Assembly (NCBI GenBank): GCA_024803745.1
Contig: JANJXV010000014.1
Location: 4,233,001 to 4,297,000, forward strand
Reading direction: 5' to 3'
DNA length: 64,000 bases
From: Megascapheus bottae
Taxonomy: Eukaryota > Chordata > Mammalia > Rodentia > Geomyidae
The notes below the pieces were generated by a model that ran no database searches, was not told the origin of the DNA, and saw only the letters and a program-made list of their open reading frames with translations. Shown piece by piece: positions 23,850 to 35,257 of this stretch; position 1 is the stretch's first letter, and each line of letters starts with the position of its first letter. The position numbers and the translations under genes were made by a program.

Positions 23850-25429
23850 GATGGAGATTGGCACTTAAATCTTCTCTTGCTAGTTCTGTTCAATTCATAT
23901 ATTTTTTTTTGTCAAACTTCACCAATGCCTCAATTGAATTGATACTAGGCTCTATGTTTTCTTCTCTAATTAATTTTAAATGAAAAACAAATTTAAAAAT
24001 TACCTTGACTTCTAGTGTGAAGACATAAGTACCATTCCCACTTTTTTCAATAGCAGTCAGCTACTAAAGAAAACTTTTAGTATCATAGCAAAATATTGTG
24101 AAAAAGAATATTCACATCTGCTTTGGACACATATGAATCCATTATTACCCTAAGTCTCTCAAATGTTGTTAGAATGATACATCCTACTTACGTAAGATAT
24201 AAATCATTGTACCCATGTTTTCTTCCATTTTTCTAGTCTCCTGGTTAATTTTACCTTGAACATAAATTTTATAAGTTTTAACAATTTTTTATAAATTTTA
24301 ATCAAACACACAGGTAAGTCTTGATTCTTGGGTTTGAGACTAGTAAATTCAATAATGAGAGATGTACATGTTTGGAAAAATTCAACAATAATGAAGCAAG
24401 TCAGTTACTAAGCTATGGTTTTCCAAATATAATCTATTATGTAAAACTTAAATAAATTCTGTGGTGATAAAAATAAGACATATTTAAGTATATTATTACG
24501 GTGCTGGGGACAAGGTCAGGTCCGAACAAGAGCAGATCTAATTAGTAGTAGTTGTCATGTTATCAAAGTCACCATTATCTCAGTGGTCTTAGATAAATGA
24601 ATGCCAATGAATCTTGAATGAGTCTGAAAAATACCTTCTTCTGGTCTTCAGAGAATAATTTTGATGTGGGTACAATGGTCTTTTTAACTGAGGAACCTAA
24701 CTGCATGTAGCATTATTCTGTTTTAATTATATTTCTATTCTCCACATAGCTGAACAAAAGGATTACCACTCAACATGTCCGTCTATAAGTAAAACACATC
24801 TTGATCAATGTTACCTCTTTCATCAGTCTCCCCATTCCTCCCAACCCAATCCCTCCTTCCATTTAATTTTTCAAGTTTCATATGAGATGTATTAAATATT
24901 ATGAGTTCATTTTCTACACACACTTCCTCTTTTTGTTCATCTATTCCCTTTTCTCAACCTCACCCTTTACATCCCAAGTATCAGAATTGGGCTTTCAATT
25001 TGTTGTACTTTAATTCATTTTTGTAAGGAGCTACACAATCTGAATTCTCCCCTGCATATTGCATACCTTGGTCATGCTTGAATATGATCCTATATATGTT
25101 TACTTGTATATTCATAAATTAAATCTAATTTTCATATCAAGAGAAAATGTAACATTAATCTATATTCCTGTAAATGTCAGACATTTTCCTCAAGAAGCTG
25201 AGTACAATGAACCTAGAAGTTGAATATGTTGATTCTAACTGTAGAAGTGAGCAGTGTTTTATATTTCTTGGTCTCCTATTAAGGAAAAAACAAGCCAGTA
25301 GGCATCTTTGTTGCTTGTACTTGTTTTGCCTCTTAATTCTTTTTCCTTCTTGGAGTGCCTAGAAGAACAGCACTTTCAATTCACATACTTCTAAGTCATA
25401 TTAAGACTTGATTGCAAGTGACAAAAATC
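23850..25429. other. unique AT-rich DNA, no gene seen
   Basis: No recognised repeat or coding segment over about 1.6 kb. Confidence 0.45.
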
Positions 25430-26115
25430 CAAACAAGCATCGCAAACAAGGACACAGTGAATCCACTAGCACAACCAAGTTAATTGCAGTACCATTCACC
25501 TTTTACAAAGACAAGGTACGGAATCAACCCAGTGGCCACTCAGTGGAGGAATGGATCAAGAAAATGTGATATAGATACACAATGAAATTTTATTCATCGA
25601 TTAGAAAAAAATGATACTGCATCATTTGAAAATAAATGGAAAAAGCACATAAGTGAAGCAAGTCAGCCAGAGAGACAAAGATTACATGTTTTCTCTAAGA
25701 TATGGAAGATTTAAATACCTTGGGAGGTATACAGTTATACACAAATTTATTAACTAAAATATGGTATATTAACTAAAATATGGTATATTAACTAAAATGC
25801 AGTAGGCTCAGATTAGAACCCAGTGTAATTCCTTAGAAGGGCTAATTCAAAGGTCAACAAAATAAACACCAGAGGAAGACTACGTGAAAGCAATCAGGTC
25901 AAAGGGAGAGTGGTAAATGAGTGAGGTGGAGAAGTGGGGGAGAATGTAGTCAAAAATCCAAGGCATAAGCTAGCAAAATAAGGAAAATGGGGGAAGAAGT
26001 GAGTTGAGAGGAATGGTAAGACTGATAAAAGAAGTGACATTGATCAACATGCATTGTATTAAAAACTGATTTGTTGAATGGCAACTCCTTTGTACAATTG
26101 CTTAACAATAATAAA
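25430..26115 (+). mobile_element. L1 3' region, type C end
   Basis: Degraded ORF2 C-terminus (CCACTCAGTGGAGGAATGGA, GAAGCAAGTCAGCCAG) and 3'UTR ending GTTGAATGGCAACTCCTTTG, then AACAATAATAAAAA. Within it, at 25,740-25,800, a 19-bp unit ATTAACTAAAATATGGTAT is repeated in tandem nearly three times. Confidence 0.75.
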
Positions 26116-26341
26116 AATATTTCTTAAGAAAGACAGGATATTGCTCTGTAGTAGACTCTCTAGTACATGTAGAACCCAGGAGTTCTATCTCCAGCAACTA
26201 TAAAAACAAAACAAAACATTCAGATGAGTTTGTTTTAAGAGGAAGAACCACTTTTCTGGGGTTCTTCAAGTTTAAGAATTTTGGGTTAAATTTAGGAGCT
26301 TTGGTTAAGAGAAAATTATAGTCAATAGAAGTGTAAGAGTT

Positions 26342-26514
26342 CTGCACGAAGACCTGGGTTTGATTCCTCCATACCACATACATAGGAAAAAGCCGGAAGT
26401 GGTACTGTGGCAAAAATGGTCCAGTTGTAGCCTTGGGAAAGCCCAAAGACAGTACTCAGGCCCTGAGCTCAGGGCCCAGGACTGGCAAAATAAATAAATA
26501 AATAAAATAAAAGT
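26342..26514 (+). mobile_element. tRNA-like dimer SINE (type I), 5'-truncated
   Basis: Begins inside the left half (CACGAAGACCTGGGTTTGATT) and continues through the right half to an (AAAT)n tail. Short flanking repeat TAAGAGTT at 26,334-26,341 and 26,515-26,522 suggests it inserted already truncated. Confidence 0.8.
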
Positions 26515-26948
26515 TAAGAGTTGACATTAATAATGAGAAATCATCATATGCCAGGGAAAAGTTCTGTGTAAGCAAATAAGATGGCTGTGTTTGAAGGGAT
26601 TCTTGTATTCAAGTTAGGAAATGATGTGTGTATTTGAATTTTTGTTATGCACTTTTCTGGATATCATCAGCATGCCCATCAAAGATAATTTCTCCCTGCT
26701 CTCTACCCTGCTATGCTTCATATCTGACACAATGAACTGGAATCCTGGTTATTTTCATCTTCTTTTTTGAGAGAGCTTAAAGCACTTTGAAAGTGCAAGG
26801 GCAATACAAGATTTCCAGGTCTTTATTCTTGCTACTTTGCCATAGGTCAACAAAGGCCATGTTCCCCTAACAGAATTCTAAATTTTATACAGATTTCTCC
26901 AATAACTAGGAATTTCAGAAGTTAATAGGAATTGTTTCCTTCTCTTCC

Positions 26949-27144
26949 TTTTTTTTTTGCCAGTCCTGGGCTTGAGCTCAGGGCCTGAGCACTGTCCTTG
27001 GACTTTCTCAAGGCTAGAGCTCTACCACTTGAGCCTCAGCACCACTTCTGGATTTTTTTCTATGTATGTGGTACCAAGGAATCGAACCCAGGTCTTCGTG
27101 CATGCTAGGCAAGCACTTTAACCACTAGGCCAAACTCCTGGCCC
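26949..27144 (-). mobile_element. tRNA-like dimer SINE (type I)
   Basis: Near-consensus minus-strand copy: poly(T), TGCCAGTCCTGGGCTTGAGC, CTACCACTTGAGCCTCAGC, GGAATCGAACCCAGGTC (B-box complement), ending CCAAACTCCTGGCC. Confidence 0.93.
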
Positions 27145-27174
27145 TCTTTCTCTTGCTTTTAAGCCAACAGATGG

Positions 27175-27900
27175 GAATGGGCTTTCTGATTTTGCTGGCT
27201 ATTGAATGTTTTACAGTTCATCGGTTCTCCTTAAAATCTGGTTACATTTTTGTAAAAATAAATGATTTAGTTGGTTTTTAAATATGATTTTGCTGTCTTT
27301 TTTCCCTGCTGTTTTGCTGTTTGAGCATCATTTTAATTATGTGTAGGCCCTGGAAAGATATATTTCATGCATCTATTGGCCATTCTTATTTCTTCTTCAG
27401 AGGAGTCACTCTTTAATTCTTCAGCCCACTTATTAATGGGGTGGTTGTTTCTTTGGGGATTTGTTTGTGAGAAACTGAAATTTTAAGCTGTAAGTATATT
27501 TTAGATAGGAGGCTCTTGTCTGTTTTATAGCTTGGGAAGATATCCTCCCACTCTGTGGGCTATTTATCGTGCTAGTTATGTCATTTGCCATACAGAAGCT
27601 CTGCAGTTTAATGCAGTCCCATTTATCCAACCTTTCTTTGATTTGTTGTGATTCTGGGTTGTTTTTCTTTTTTGCCATGCCTGGGGCTTGAACTAAGAGT
27701 GTAAGCACTGTCTTTCTCAAAGCTCTTCAGTCATAGCACAACTTCCGGCTTTTTCTATATATGCAGTACCGAGGAATGGACCCCGGGTCTTCATTCATAC
27801 TTGGTGAACACTCTACCACTACCACTAGGCCAAACTCCTGGCCAGTGATTCTGGGTCTTTATTATGGAAAATTTATTCTGTGCCAAAGAACCCTAGTGTT
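27175..27900 (-). mobile_element. L1 ORF2 fragment, split by a SINE
   Basis: Minus-strand complement of the L1 ORF2 region: TATTGGCCATTCTTATTTC, CTTCCCA-type spacer, CTCCCACTCTGTGGGC and CAGAAGCTCTGCAG. It resembles type A ORF2 near its C-terminal third. The SINE at 27,660-27,844 lies inside it. The left and right limits are uncertain. Confidence 0.7.
27660..27844 (-). mobile_element. tRNA-like dimer SINE (type I)
   Basis: Minus-strand copy with a 12-bp perfect flanking repeat GTGATTCTGGGT at 27,648-27,659 and 27,845-27,856, so it inserted into the L1 fragment. Its right half has a small deletion and (ACT)n expansion near 27,815-27,828. Confidence 0.9.
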
Positions 27901-28013
27901 TGCCCTATTTCTTCCTCTAATACACATACCTAGTACATACTTTCAGAATAATAGGATGATTAAAATTTTGTGACTGGAATGTAAAATTTCTTATTTAGTT
28001 GATAATAGAAAAG

Positions 28014-28082
28014 GAGGAGCTGAGAAAGGAAAGAAAGAAAACAAGAAAGGAAAAGGAAGGAAAGAAGGAAGAAAGGAAGAAA
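28014..28082 (+). repeat. purine-rich GAAA/GGAA tract
   Basis: Imperfect AAGAAAGGAAAG-type units, about 70 bp. Confidence 0.8.
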
Positions 28083-28119
28083 ATATATGCATATATATTT
28101 TAGAATATAAACTTTAAAT

Positions 28120-30025
28120 ATATATACCTTCAAATTGAACCAAAGATACTTTGTCTTGAATTTTTTGACCAGGTCTGTTGGTAAGATGATTTTTTTTTAC
28201 CTTATCGTACTATGGAAATTAAGGAAATGCAATATACATTGTGGGCATATATATGTATGTGTGGATATATATGCATATATGTGCATATATGTGGAGGATA
28301 TGTGTGTACACATAATACAGCAAAACTGTTTAACATATCCTTTACAAACAAATACACTGTACTTATACTATTGATCGATTCACTTACATCAGGTGAGCAG
28401 AAGCTGCTATACTTGGTGCTTTTGATATAAAGAAGAAAGTCTTGGCCCTGTTCTTACATGGATATGTTTCAATCTAAGAAATGGACAAAAGGGAAAAGAT
28501 GATCAAATGCTGCAGCTGAGAGGATAAGCAGTAGGAATACACAGAATTTTTTTTAAATATAATGAATCTATTATAAAGTCTGAACTTCAAAAAGTTGCCT
28601 TGGAGATTCAATTTTACATATAAACTTTTGCCTACCTGAATTTTACTTTATCATTTTAGAGCAACTTAGTGTACCTGGCTTGGGTTATGATTAAATATGA
28701 TTTCTCCTTCTTGTGCCTAAAGTTCTTTAGCAAATAGAGCATTATGACTGGTCTTATCTTTCTGTGAATAGTCATTGCAGCATTTCCCTAGTTATCACAT
28801 TATCTTAACGTTGGCAATTAGAATGCTTGGATCCCAGAGCAATGAGCATAATGTAGAACAGGATGAAAGATTTCAGAAAGACAAGTTCCATTGTTCTCCT
28901 TCTAGCTGCAGAGTGAAAGTCTTTTGAAGACCTCAAGATTGGCCAGAAAAAGTCTACTTATTCACTAAGCCTTTAGTGAATTCCCAGAAAGAATCTGTTT
29001 TTGTAATTTGCTCCAAGCCTTTTGGATATTTTCATCAAATACAGCATGTATTTGATGATCACATAGAGCCTATGGAAATGACTGCAATATTGAGCCATCT
29101 TTCAAAAAGGAGAAAAACATTCTGACATTATTGTCTTGCAAGAGTAGTCTATACACAGTTCTTTAGAAAAGCTATTGTTAGTTTGCCTGGTAAAGTGTTT
29201 TGAATCTCTGTGGTCAATCTAATAATTCATTCTGTTCAAAAAGAGAATATTCCATGAGGCCTTATTTGTTCTTACATTGGAAACACAGACCATAGTTGAC
29301 ACAAATACAGAGGAATGGAGCCCTCAGTTCTAAAAATATTCACCTTTTCATTAGGGGACCCACCTTTTATGACACAACTGGGACAATTGCCTTTGGTTCT
29401 CTAAGGGTACTGCACTGTAATTTATTTTCTTTGTCCCAAATGGGTTCACACCCCATTTTTCCTCCTTGAAATGAGTAACTTGCCCAATTATATGTTCCTC
29501 AGAGTAAACTGAGATACAAACTGCAAATAATACGTGTATTTGTTTTTTTCCTGAGTTTGCTTAAAATTCTTGAGACAATCTCTGTTTTTGTGCTAATAAA
29601 TGTGGTAGAGTACAGGGCATGAATGAGGCCCAGTGAGGGTCATGGGTGGCCTCACAAAGCCTGGTGGGGAAGTACCCTTGCTATAAAGTTATTAAGCAGC
29701 TTTTCTAGAAGTGACAGACCATTTGTCATCTATTGAGGAATAAACAGCCTCAGCCCATAGATAGGAAACTGGTAGCAGAAATATGGAGACTTCAGAAAGG
29801 CAGAGGAAAAGGTTGGAATTAGTCTACTGGATTGGTTATAGGAAGATAAGAGTAAGGTCTCTAGCATCCATTTAAAAGACCTTTAAAAAGTTGAGTTGAT
29901 GATGATAATTATCTCTGATGACAGAATCATCCAAGAAGTTCAGCTGTGTGGCTATTTAGATTAGGTAAGAGTGTCACACATCAGATAATGCTAAAACAAA
30001 TTCAAAAGGTATCAATATAAAATCT
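28120..30025. other. unique DNA, no gene seen
   Basis: About 1.9 kb with no recognised transposon or coding segment. A TATG/TGTATA low-complexity patch lies at about 28,240-28,310. It is one of the largest repeat-poor blocks, so a conserved non-coding element could be sought here. Confidence 0.4.
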
Positions 30026-30029
30026 CATA

Positions 30030-30125
30030 TAAAACATTTTATTTCATTGTAAAAGTGATGCTCAAAGGGATTATAGTTGCATAAGTAAGGTAATGAGTAC
30101 ATTTCTTGTTGAACAACTATGAGAC
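30030..30125 (-). mobile_element. L1 3'-end fragment, type D
   Basis: AAGTAAGGTAATGAGTACATT and TCTTGTTGAACAAC match the copies at 8.4, 22.2 and 49.0 kb. Only about 95 bp is retained. Confidence 0.5.
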
Positions 30126-30127
30126 AA

Positions 30128-30293
30128 ACAAGTATTATGAACTAAATGTTTGGGTCCACTACAAAAATTTACATGTTGAATCCTTAATTTCAAGTGTGAT
30201 GTATCTGGAATAAGAACACAATTAAGCTTAAATGAAGGCATAAAAGTGGAGTCCTGATATAGTAGGACTAATATGTTTATAAAAAGAGATACT
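30128..30293 (+). repeat. probable MaLR-type LTR fragment
   Basis: TATTATGAACTAAATGTTTGG, ACATGTTGAATCCTTAATTT, AGTGTGATG and TTTATAAAAAGAGATAC follow the order of mammalian MaLR LTRs (ERVL-related). It ends where a type II SINE begins. Diverged, with no TSD found. Confidence 0.5.
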
Positions 30294-30520
30294 AAGGCCA
30301 GGCACGGTGACTCACACCTGTAATCCTAGTTATTCAGTAGGCTGAAATTTGAGGATCGCAGTTCAAAGCTAGCCCTGGCACTAAAGTCCAAGAGACTCTT
30401 ATCTCCAATTGACCACTAGAAAAACAAAATGGGAGTGGCGATATGGCTCAAGGGGTAGGGCAGTAGCCTTGAGCTGAAGAGCTCAGCAACACCTCCCAAG
30501 CCCAGAGTTCAAGCCACAAA

Positions 30521-30521
<1 letters not shown>
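30294..30521 (+). mobile_element. type II SINE
   Basis: Plus strand: GGCACGGTGACTCACACCTG (A-box region), TAATCCTAGTTATTCAGTAGG, CTTATCTCCAATTGACCACTAG and CAGAGTTCAAGCCACAAAAGG. Its tail position is occupied by the GA/CAGA microsatellite. Confidence 0.9.

Positions 30522-30608
<87 letters not shown>
30522..30608. repeat. compound (GA)n(CAGA)n microsatellite
   Basis: About 24 GA units followed by about nine CAGA units, starting at the SINE tail. The minus-strand frame across it (runs of SLSLSL and CLSV) is an artefact. Confidence 0.97.
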
Positions 30609-31523
30609 CAGAGATAAGGCAATTGAGCATAGAGTAAGAATACAGCCATCTTTAACCCAAGGAAAGAGTCTTTACCAGACAGACATCAAACCTTCGGTCA
30701 TCTTGACCTTATAATCCTTACAACTATGGGAAAATACAATTCTATTAAGACAGTCAAGTATATAGTATTTTGTTATAGCAGCCCAAGAAGTCTAATACAG
30801 CAAGAAATAGCAGACAACAAGATTGAAAACATAGTTACCAGATTTCAGGTTTCAGTGAGAACTTTCAACTGAAAAATTTAATGTTTTAACATTGTATTTT
30901 ATTTTTCTCAATAGGAGATAAGCTGCAGGGGAGCAGGAATTTAATCATTCATGGCTATATCCTCAATTCCTAGAACTCAGCAGGTGCTCAATAAATATGG
31001 GCTGAATGAATTCCGCCTGACCAAAACTAGTCAGAGAACTGCAGGAAGGGCAATTGGAAACAAAAATAGAGAATAAATGGCTCCCATAACAGCATTCTGC
31101 ACACAAAAGACATGGGGCTAGTGTTATATCCCAAATAGAGACTATGACAGAACCTTTCCCTAACATTCTCAAAAGTTGCCGAATAAAAGTCATTTTCTAG
31201 ATGACTATACAAATGCCCCATAGACCAATTTGGTTGCTTTTCAAACAGCAAGATATAGGAAATGGTGTGTATCAAAACACGGCTCATTCAGGATGAATGT
31301 AATGGAAATTCTCTTTCAAGAAAATAGCCACTGGGTGATTGTGACCTAATGCTAAAACAAACGTGTAAGCCAAAGACCCACAGTGTATTGGTGTGTGTGT
31401 ATCTATTTATGAAATACCTCATAATTCTCAGATTGCTTACAGTAAACAAATTATAGTATATTATTTATTGCATGCTTATTGCAGAGTAATATCATTAATA
31501 TTATGTGCTATATGTACATGAAC
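30609..31523. other. unique DNA, no gene seen
   Basis: Two overlapping minus-strand frames (76 and 86 codons at 30,963-31,287) have no recognisable domain. Positions 30,958-31,015 resemble a generic 3'-end/poly(A) context (CTCAATAAATATGGGCTGAATGAAT), a phrase common in mammalian mRNA tails and MIR/L2-like relics, but no transcript can be inferred. Confidence 0.35.
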
Positions 31524-31605
31524 ATTTTTTTCATGCTAAGTATCAAACCCAGGGCTTCACACTTGATAGCCAAATGCTATGCCACTGAGCCATACCTCTA
31601 GCCCA
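31524..31605 (-). mobile_element. ID-like tRNA-derived SINE monomer
   Basis: On the minus strand it reads CTAGAGGTATGGCTCAGTGG, a tRNA-like middle, then CCCTGGGTTTGATACTTAGC and an A tail. That is the rodent ID-element layout, about 80 bp, with A and B boxes. It lacks the right half of the dimeric SINE. Confidence 0.75.
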
Positions 31606-31917
31606 TATGGAGAAGAATGTCATGAAAAAGTAGGCCTACTGGCTACATTGTATTATGCTACTATTTAGGCCATATTCACATAGATACCATTGATCAAAGC
31701 AAATCCTGAAAACATAAAGTCAAGGGGAATGTTGATTTTATAAATTCATATGTAATTATATTCCAGAGGAATAAATTATTAAGACCACTAATTAATCTAA
31801 CACAATTGGCATCTTCTTCCTTTTAGTTTTTGAATCTTTAGAACTGTTGTGCTATTCTATTATTATTTTGTATAGCCTTGATAATAAACAAATTTTAATG
31901 GATTTTTATCCAATTTT

Positions 31918-32130
31918 TGTAGTGTCAGCCCTGGAGCTTGAACCCAGGGACTGAGTATTGTCCCTGAGCTTCTTTGCCTCCATCACTTCTTAGCATTCCA
32001 TCACTTCATCCACAACTCTACTTCTGATTTTTTGATGGTTAATTGGAGATATGAGTCTTCTAGGCTTTCCTATCCAGGCTGGATTCAAACTGTAATCCTC
32101 AGATCTCAGCCTCATGAGTAGATACCAGTA
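31918..32130 (-). mobile_element. type II SINE, diverged
   Basis: CTGGAGCTTGAACCCAGGGAC, GATGGTTAATTGGAGATATG and CAGATCTCAGCCTCATGAGTAG identify a minus-strand copy. Confidence 0.8.
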
Positions 32131-32770
32131 CCCAACTTCAAATGGGTATTTTCAAAATAGTCATGTATGTATTTCAAAATCAAATCAGTTATCTCAAATC
32201 TTTTACACTTAACTTCTCATAGAGTAGCTTGTCTTCCCTTCCTTCTAATGCAGGAAATTGCACATTATTATTATTATTGAATTTATCTATGATTTTTATG
32301 TTGAACATTTCTTCTTTTTTAAAGGAGTTTTTCAAAGGCCTTCTTCAAAAAGGCATAAAAATATGATTATTCTCTATTAACTTGGTATGCTATTTTTAAA
32401 TTTCACAGCCAGGTCTTCAATACATCCCAGATTTAGGGGCAGAGGGAATGTAGTCTGAGGTGGTGTTGGTAAATTTTTGCTTTTTTCATATACTCTACCA
32501 ATACCTTTTATAAAGGTCCTATGTCCTATTTACCTATCATATAACAAGCATCCATTTACACATAGATTTTGGAGAATAGCTGTTCAACTCATTGTCCTAT
32601 GTCATATCAATGAAACAGATAGCTTTAATTTAATAAAAAGTAGTAATAATCACCATATTCAGTATGAAAAGCCCATCCATTTGAGGAAACTGCAAGTTTA
32701 AAATGCACAAAATTTACTGTTCTTAATGAGACTCTAAATTTTTAGAAGTAAATTTTGCCCAGGTGTTTTG
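32131..32770. other. unique AT-rich DNA, nothing recognised
   Basis: No gene or repeat recognised. A 74-codon plus frame at 32,477-32,701 has no features. Confidence 0.4.
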
Positions 32771-32792
32771 CAAGTCTTGGTAATTTTTTAAA

Positions 32793-33502
32793 TTTTTTTA
32801 TTGTAACTAATACAAGGGTTACATTATATTCTCCAGGTAGAAAGTGAATTACTTCACAAACATTGCTACCCTTTCTCATATTTTTGTCCCCATTTCCCTC
32901 CCCAAACACCTTCCCCTCATATTGTTTTGCCCCCTTGCCTGTCCTATTTCAAATAAATAAATAGTATTCCAAATAACAAGGGAAGATACTGTGACAATAT
33001 GAGAATAACCAAGGGACAAAAAAAGAGATGAGAAATAACATAGTACGTTTAGAGTAACAATCACAAATTATATGGCTGTTCCATATTCTGGAGGTCCTTT
33101 CATTTAGCCTCAGTCTATATGGCCTTATGTATCTAGGTTTAAAGCTATTATAATCTTCTTTTAGGAGAGTGCAAGGTTTGTTCTAATTATTACAAATGAG
33201 GGAAAACACTGAGCCTATGTTCCATTGAGTCTGGCTTACTTCACTTAATATGATTTTTTCCAAGTCTTTCCATTACCTTCTTCTAACAATAGCATAGGAT
33301 TCCATTGTGTATAAATACCACATCTTGTTGATCAACTCATCTATTGAGGGGCATCTGGGTTGGTTCCATATCTTTGCTATAGTAAATACTGCTGCAATGA
33401 ACATCATTGTGCTAATGGGTTTAATATGTCCTTGTTTCTGGATAATTGGGTAAATGCCAAGTGATGGAAGTGCTGGGTCATAGGGAAGATGTATGTTTAG
33501 TT
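32793..33502 (-). mobile_element. 5'-truncated L1 tail (type A), minus strand
   Basis: About 710 bp: poly(T) and TTATTGTAACTAATACAAGG (3' end complement), then 3'UTR, then ORF2 C-terminus complement (CATCTGGGTTGGTTCCATATC). A flanking direct repeat CAAGTCTTGGTAA(A/T)TTTTTAAA lies at about 32,771-32,792 and 33,503-33,524, one mismatch. Dead fragment. Confidence 0.92.
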
Positions 33503-33644
33503 CAAGTCTTGGTAAATTTTTAAAACTGAAAAGATAATGTTAGTATTCAAATTTTTTTAGATGAGAAGATAAATGGATATCTTACTCTATTAGTTCAAAG
33601 CAGCTGAAGATTTTGTCTAGCAAACTCTCAGTTACAAGTTACCT

Positions 33645-34926
33645 GTGACCCAGATCTAAACTTTCTTAACAAGGACAAAGAAACAAAACAAATCAGAGAA
33701 ATTCTGGATAAGGGGGACTGCATTAAACTGCAGAACTTCTGTATGGCAAAGGACATAGCTAGCAAGTTAACTAGAAAGCCTACAGAGTGGGAGGATCTTC
33801 ATTAACCATACAACGGACAAAGGCCTCATATCTAAAATATATCAACAGCTCAAAAAAATGCATCACTCCAAAACTAATCTCCAAAGAAACAACCATCCCA
33901 TTAAAAGATGGGCCAAAGACTTAAAGACAGTCTTCTCTGAAGAAGAAACAAGAATGGCCTATAGACACATGAAGAAATGCTCCACATCTCTGGCCATAAA
34001 AGAAATGCACATCAAAACAACTCTAAGATTCCACCTCACTCCAGTTAGAATGCCCATGATCAAGAAATCTAATAACAACAGATGCTGGAGGGGACGTGGC
34101 CAGGAAAGATTACTACTACATTGTTGGTGGGAGTGCAAAATCATTCAACCACTATAGAAAGCAGTATTGCAGTTCCTTAAAAGACTAAACATAGAGCTCC
34201 CCTATGATCCAGCAATTCTACTACTTGGCATTTACCCACTGTCCAGACACAAGGACATACTAAATCCACTAGCACAATGATGTTCATTGCATCACTATTT
34301 GCCGCAGAAAGATATGGAACCAACCCAGATGTCCCTCAGTGGATGAGTGGATCAACAAGATGTGGTATTTACACACAATGGAATTCTATGCTGCTGTCAG
34401 AAAGAATGACTTTGCCCCATTTGTAAGGAAATGGAAAGACTTAGAAAAAATCATATTAAGTGAAATAAGCCAGACTCAAAGGAACATAGGCTCAATGGTT
34501 TCCCTCATTTGTCATAACCAGTAAAAACCTTGGGCTCTCCTAGCAGAGATTTACAATAGAACAAAACCTAGATACAAAGGCCATATAGTATGATGATAAA
34601 TGAAAGGACCTCCAGGATATAGAAACAAAAGTCATCTAATGAGTGATTATTGTCCTTAATGTACTGTTATCTCTCATCTCTTTTGCTGTCCCTTGTTTAT
34701 CTCATATTGTTACAGTATTTCACCTTGTTATCTGATATATTGTATATATGCTTGATGGGGTATTTGAAATTGGATAAGAAAGGGGGGAAAACAACATGAG
34801 CTGGGCGGGGGGAGATGGAGACCATGACATGAGAAAGGGTATCACGGTATGTGAAGTAATGCACCTTATATCTGGTGAATATAATGTAACCCTCCTATTA
34901 ATTACAATAAAATGTATGAAAGAAAA
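33645..34926 (+). mobile_element. 5'-truncated L1 (type A), plus strand
   Basis: Carries the C-terminal third of ORF2 (frames at 33,858-34,157 and 34,339-34,524, with EMHIKTTLRFHLTPV and the Cys/Trp-rich LLLHCWWECK segment), the 3'UTR and the end ATTACAATAAAATG. A flanking 11-bp repeat ACAAGTTACCT lies at 33,634-33,644 and 34,927-34,937. Frameshifts and a stop just before the second frame show it is inactive. Confidence 0.92.
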
Positions 34927-35257
34927 ACAAGTTACCTCTTACCTCACATGATAGAGGGAAAGAAGATGCACTCTCGGGCTTTTTTTATAAGAGCATGAAT
35001 TCCATGATGTAATTACTTTGTGAAGTCTTGCCTTCCATTTCCTTAGGGAATGTGTTCAATATCTAGATTGAGGGGGATGCAACTATTCAGAACAGGATAG
35101 TTGTATTTTTTAATTCATTTATTTTTATCTCCAATATCAATTTTATCAGTATAAAGTTCTCTATAGAACATTTTGCAACTATGGACATTCATTTCATTTA
35201 AATGATATCCCCTTACTTCTTTCTAGTATTTGTGCCTTTAAAAGTAAATAAATAACT

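Noticed and set aside
30448..30630. Frame with repeated Ser-Leu/Cys-Leu-Ser-Val units
   Set aside because: Translation of the GA/CAGA microsatellite and a SINE, not a repeat protein.
33858..34157. Stand-alone 99-codon gene
   Set aside because: It is the C-terminal part of L1 ORF2, bounded by a TSD-flanked L1 insertion.
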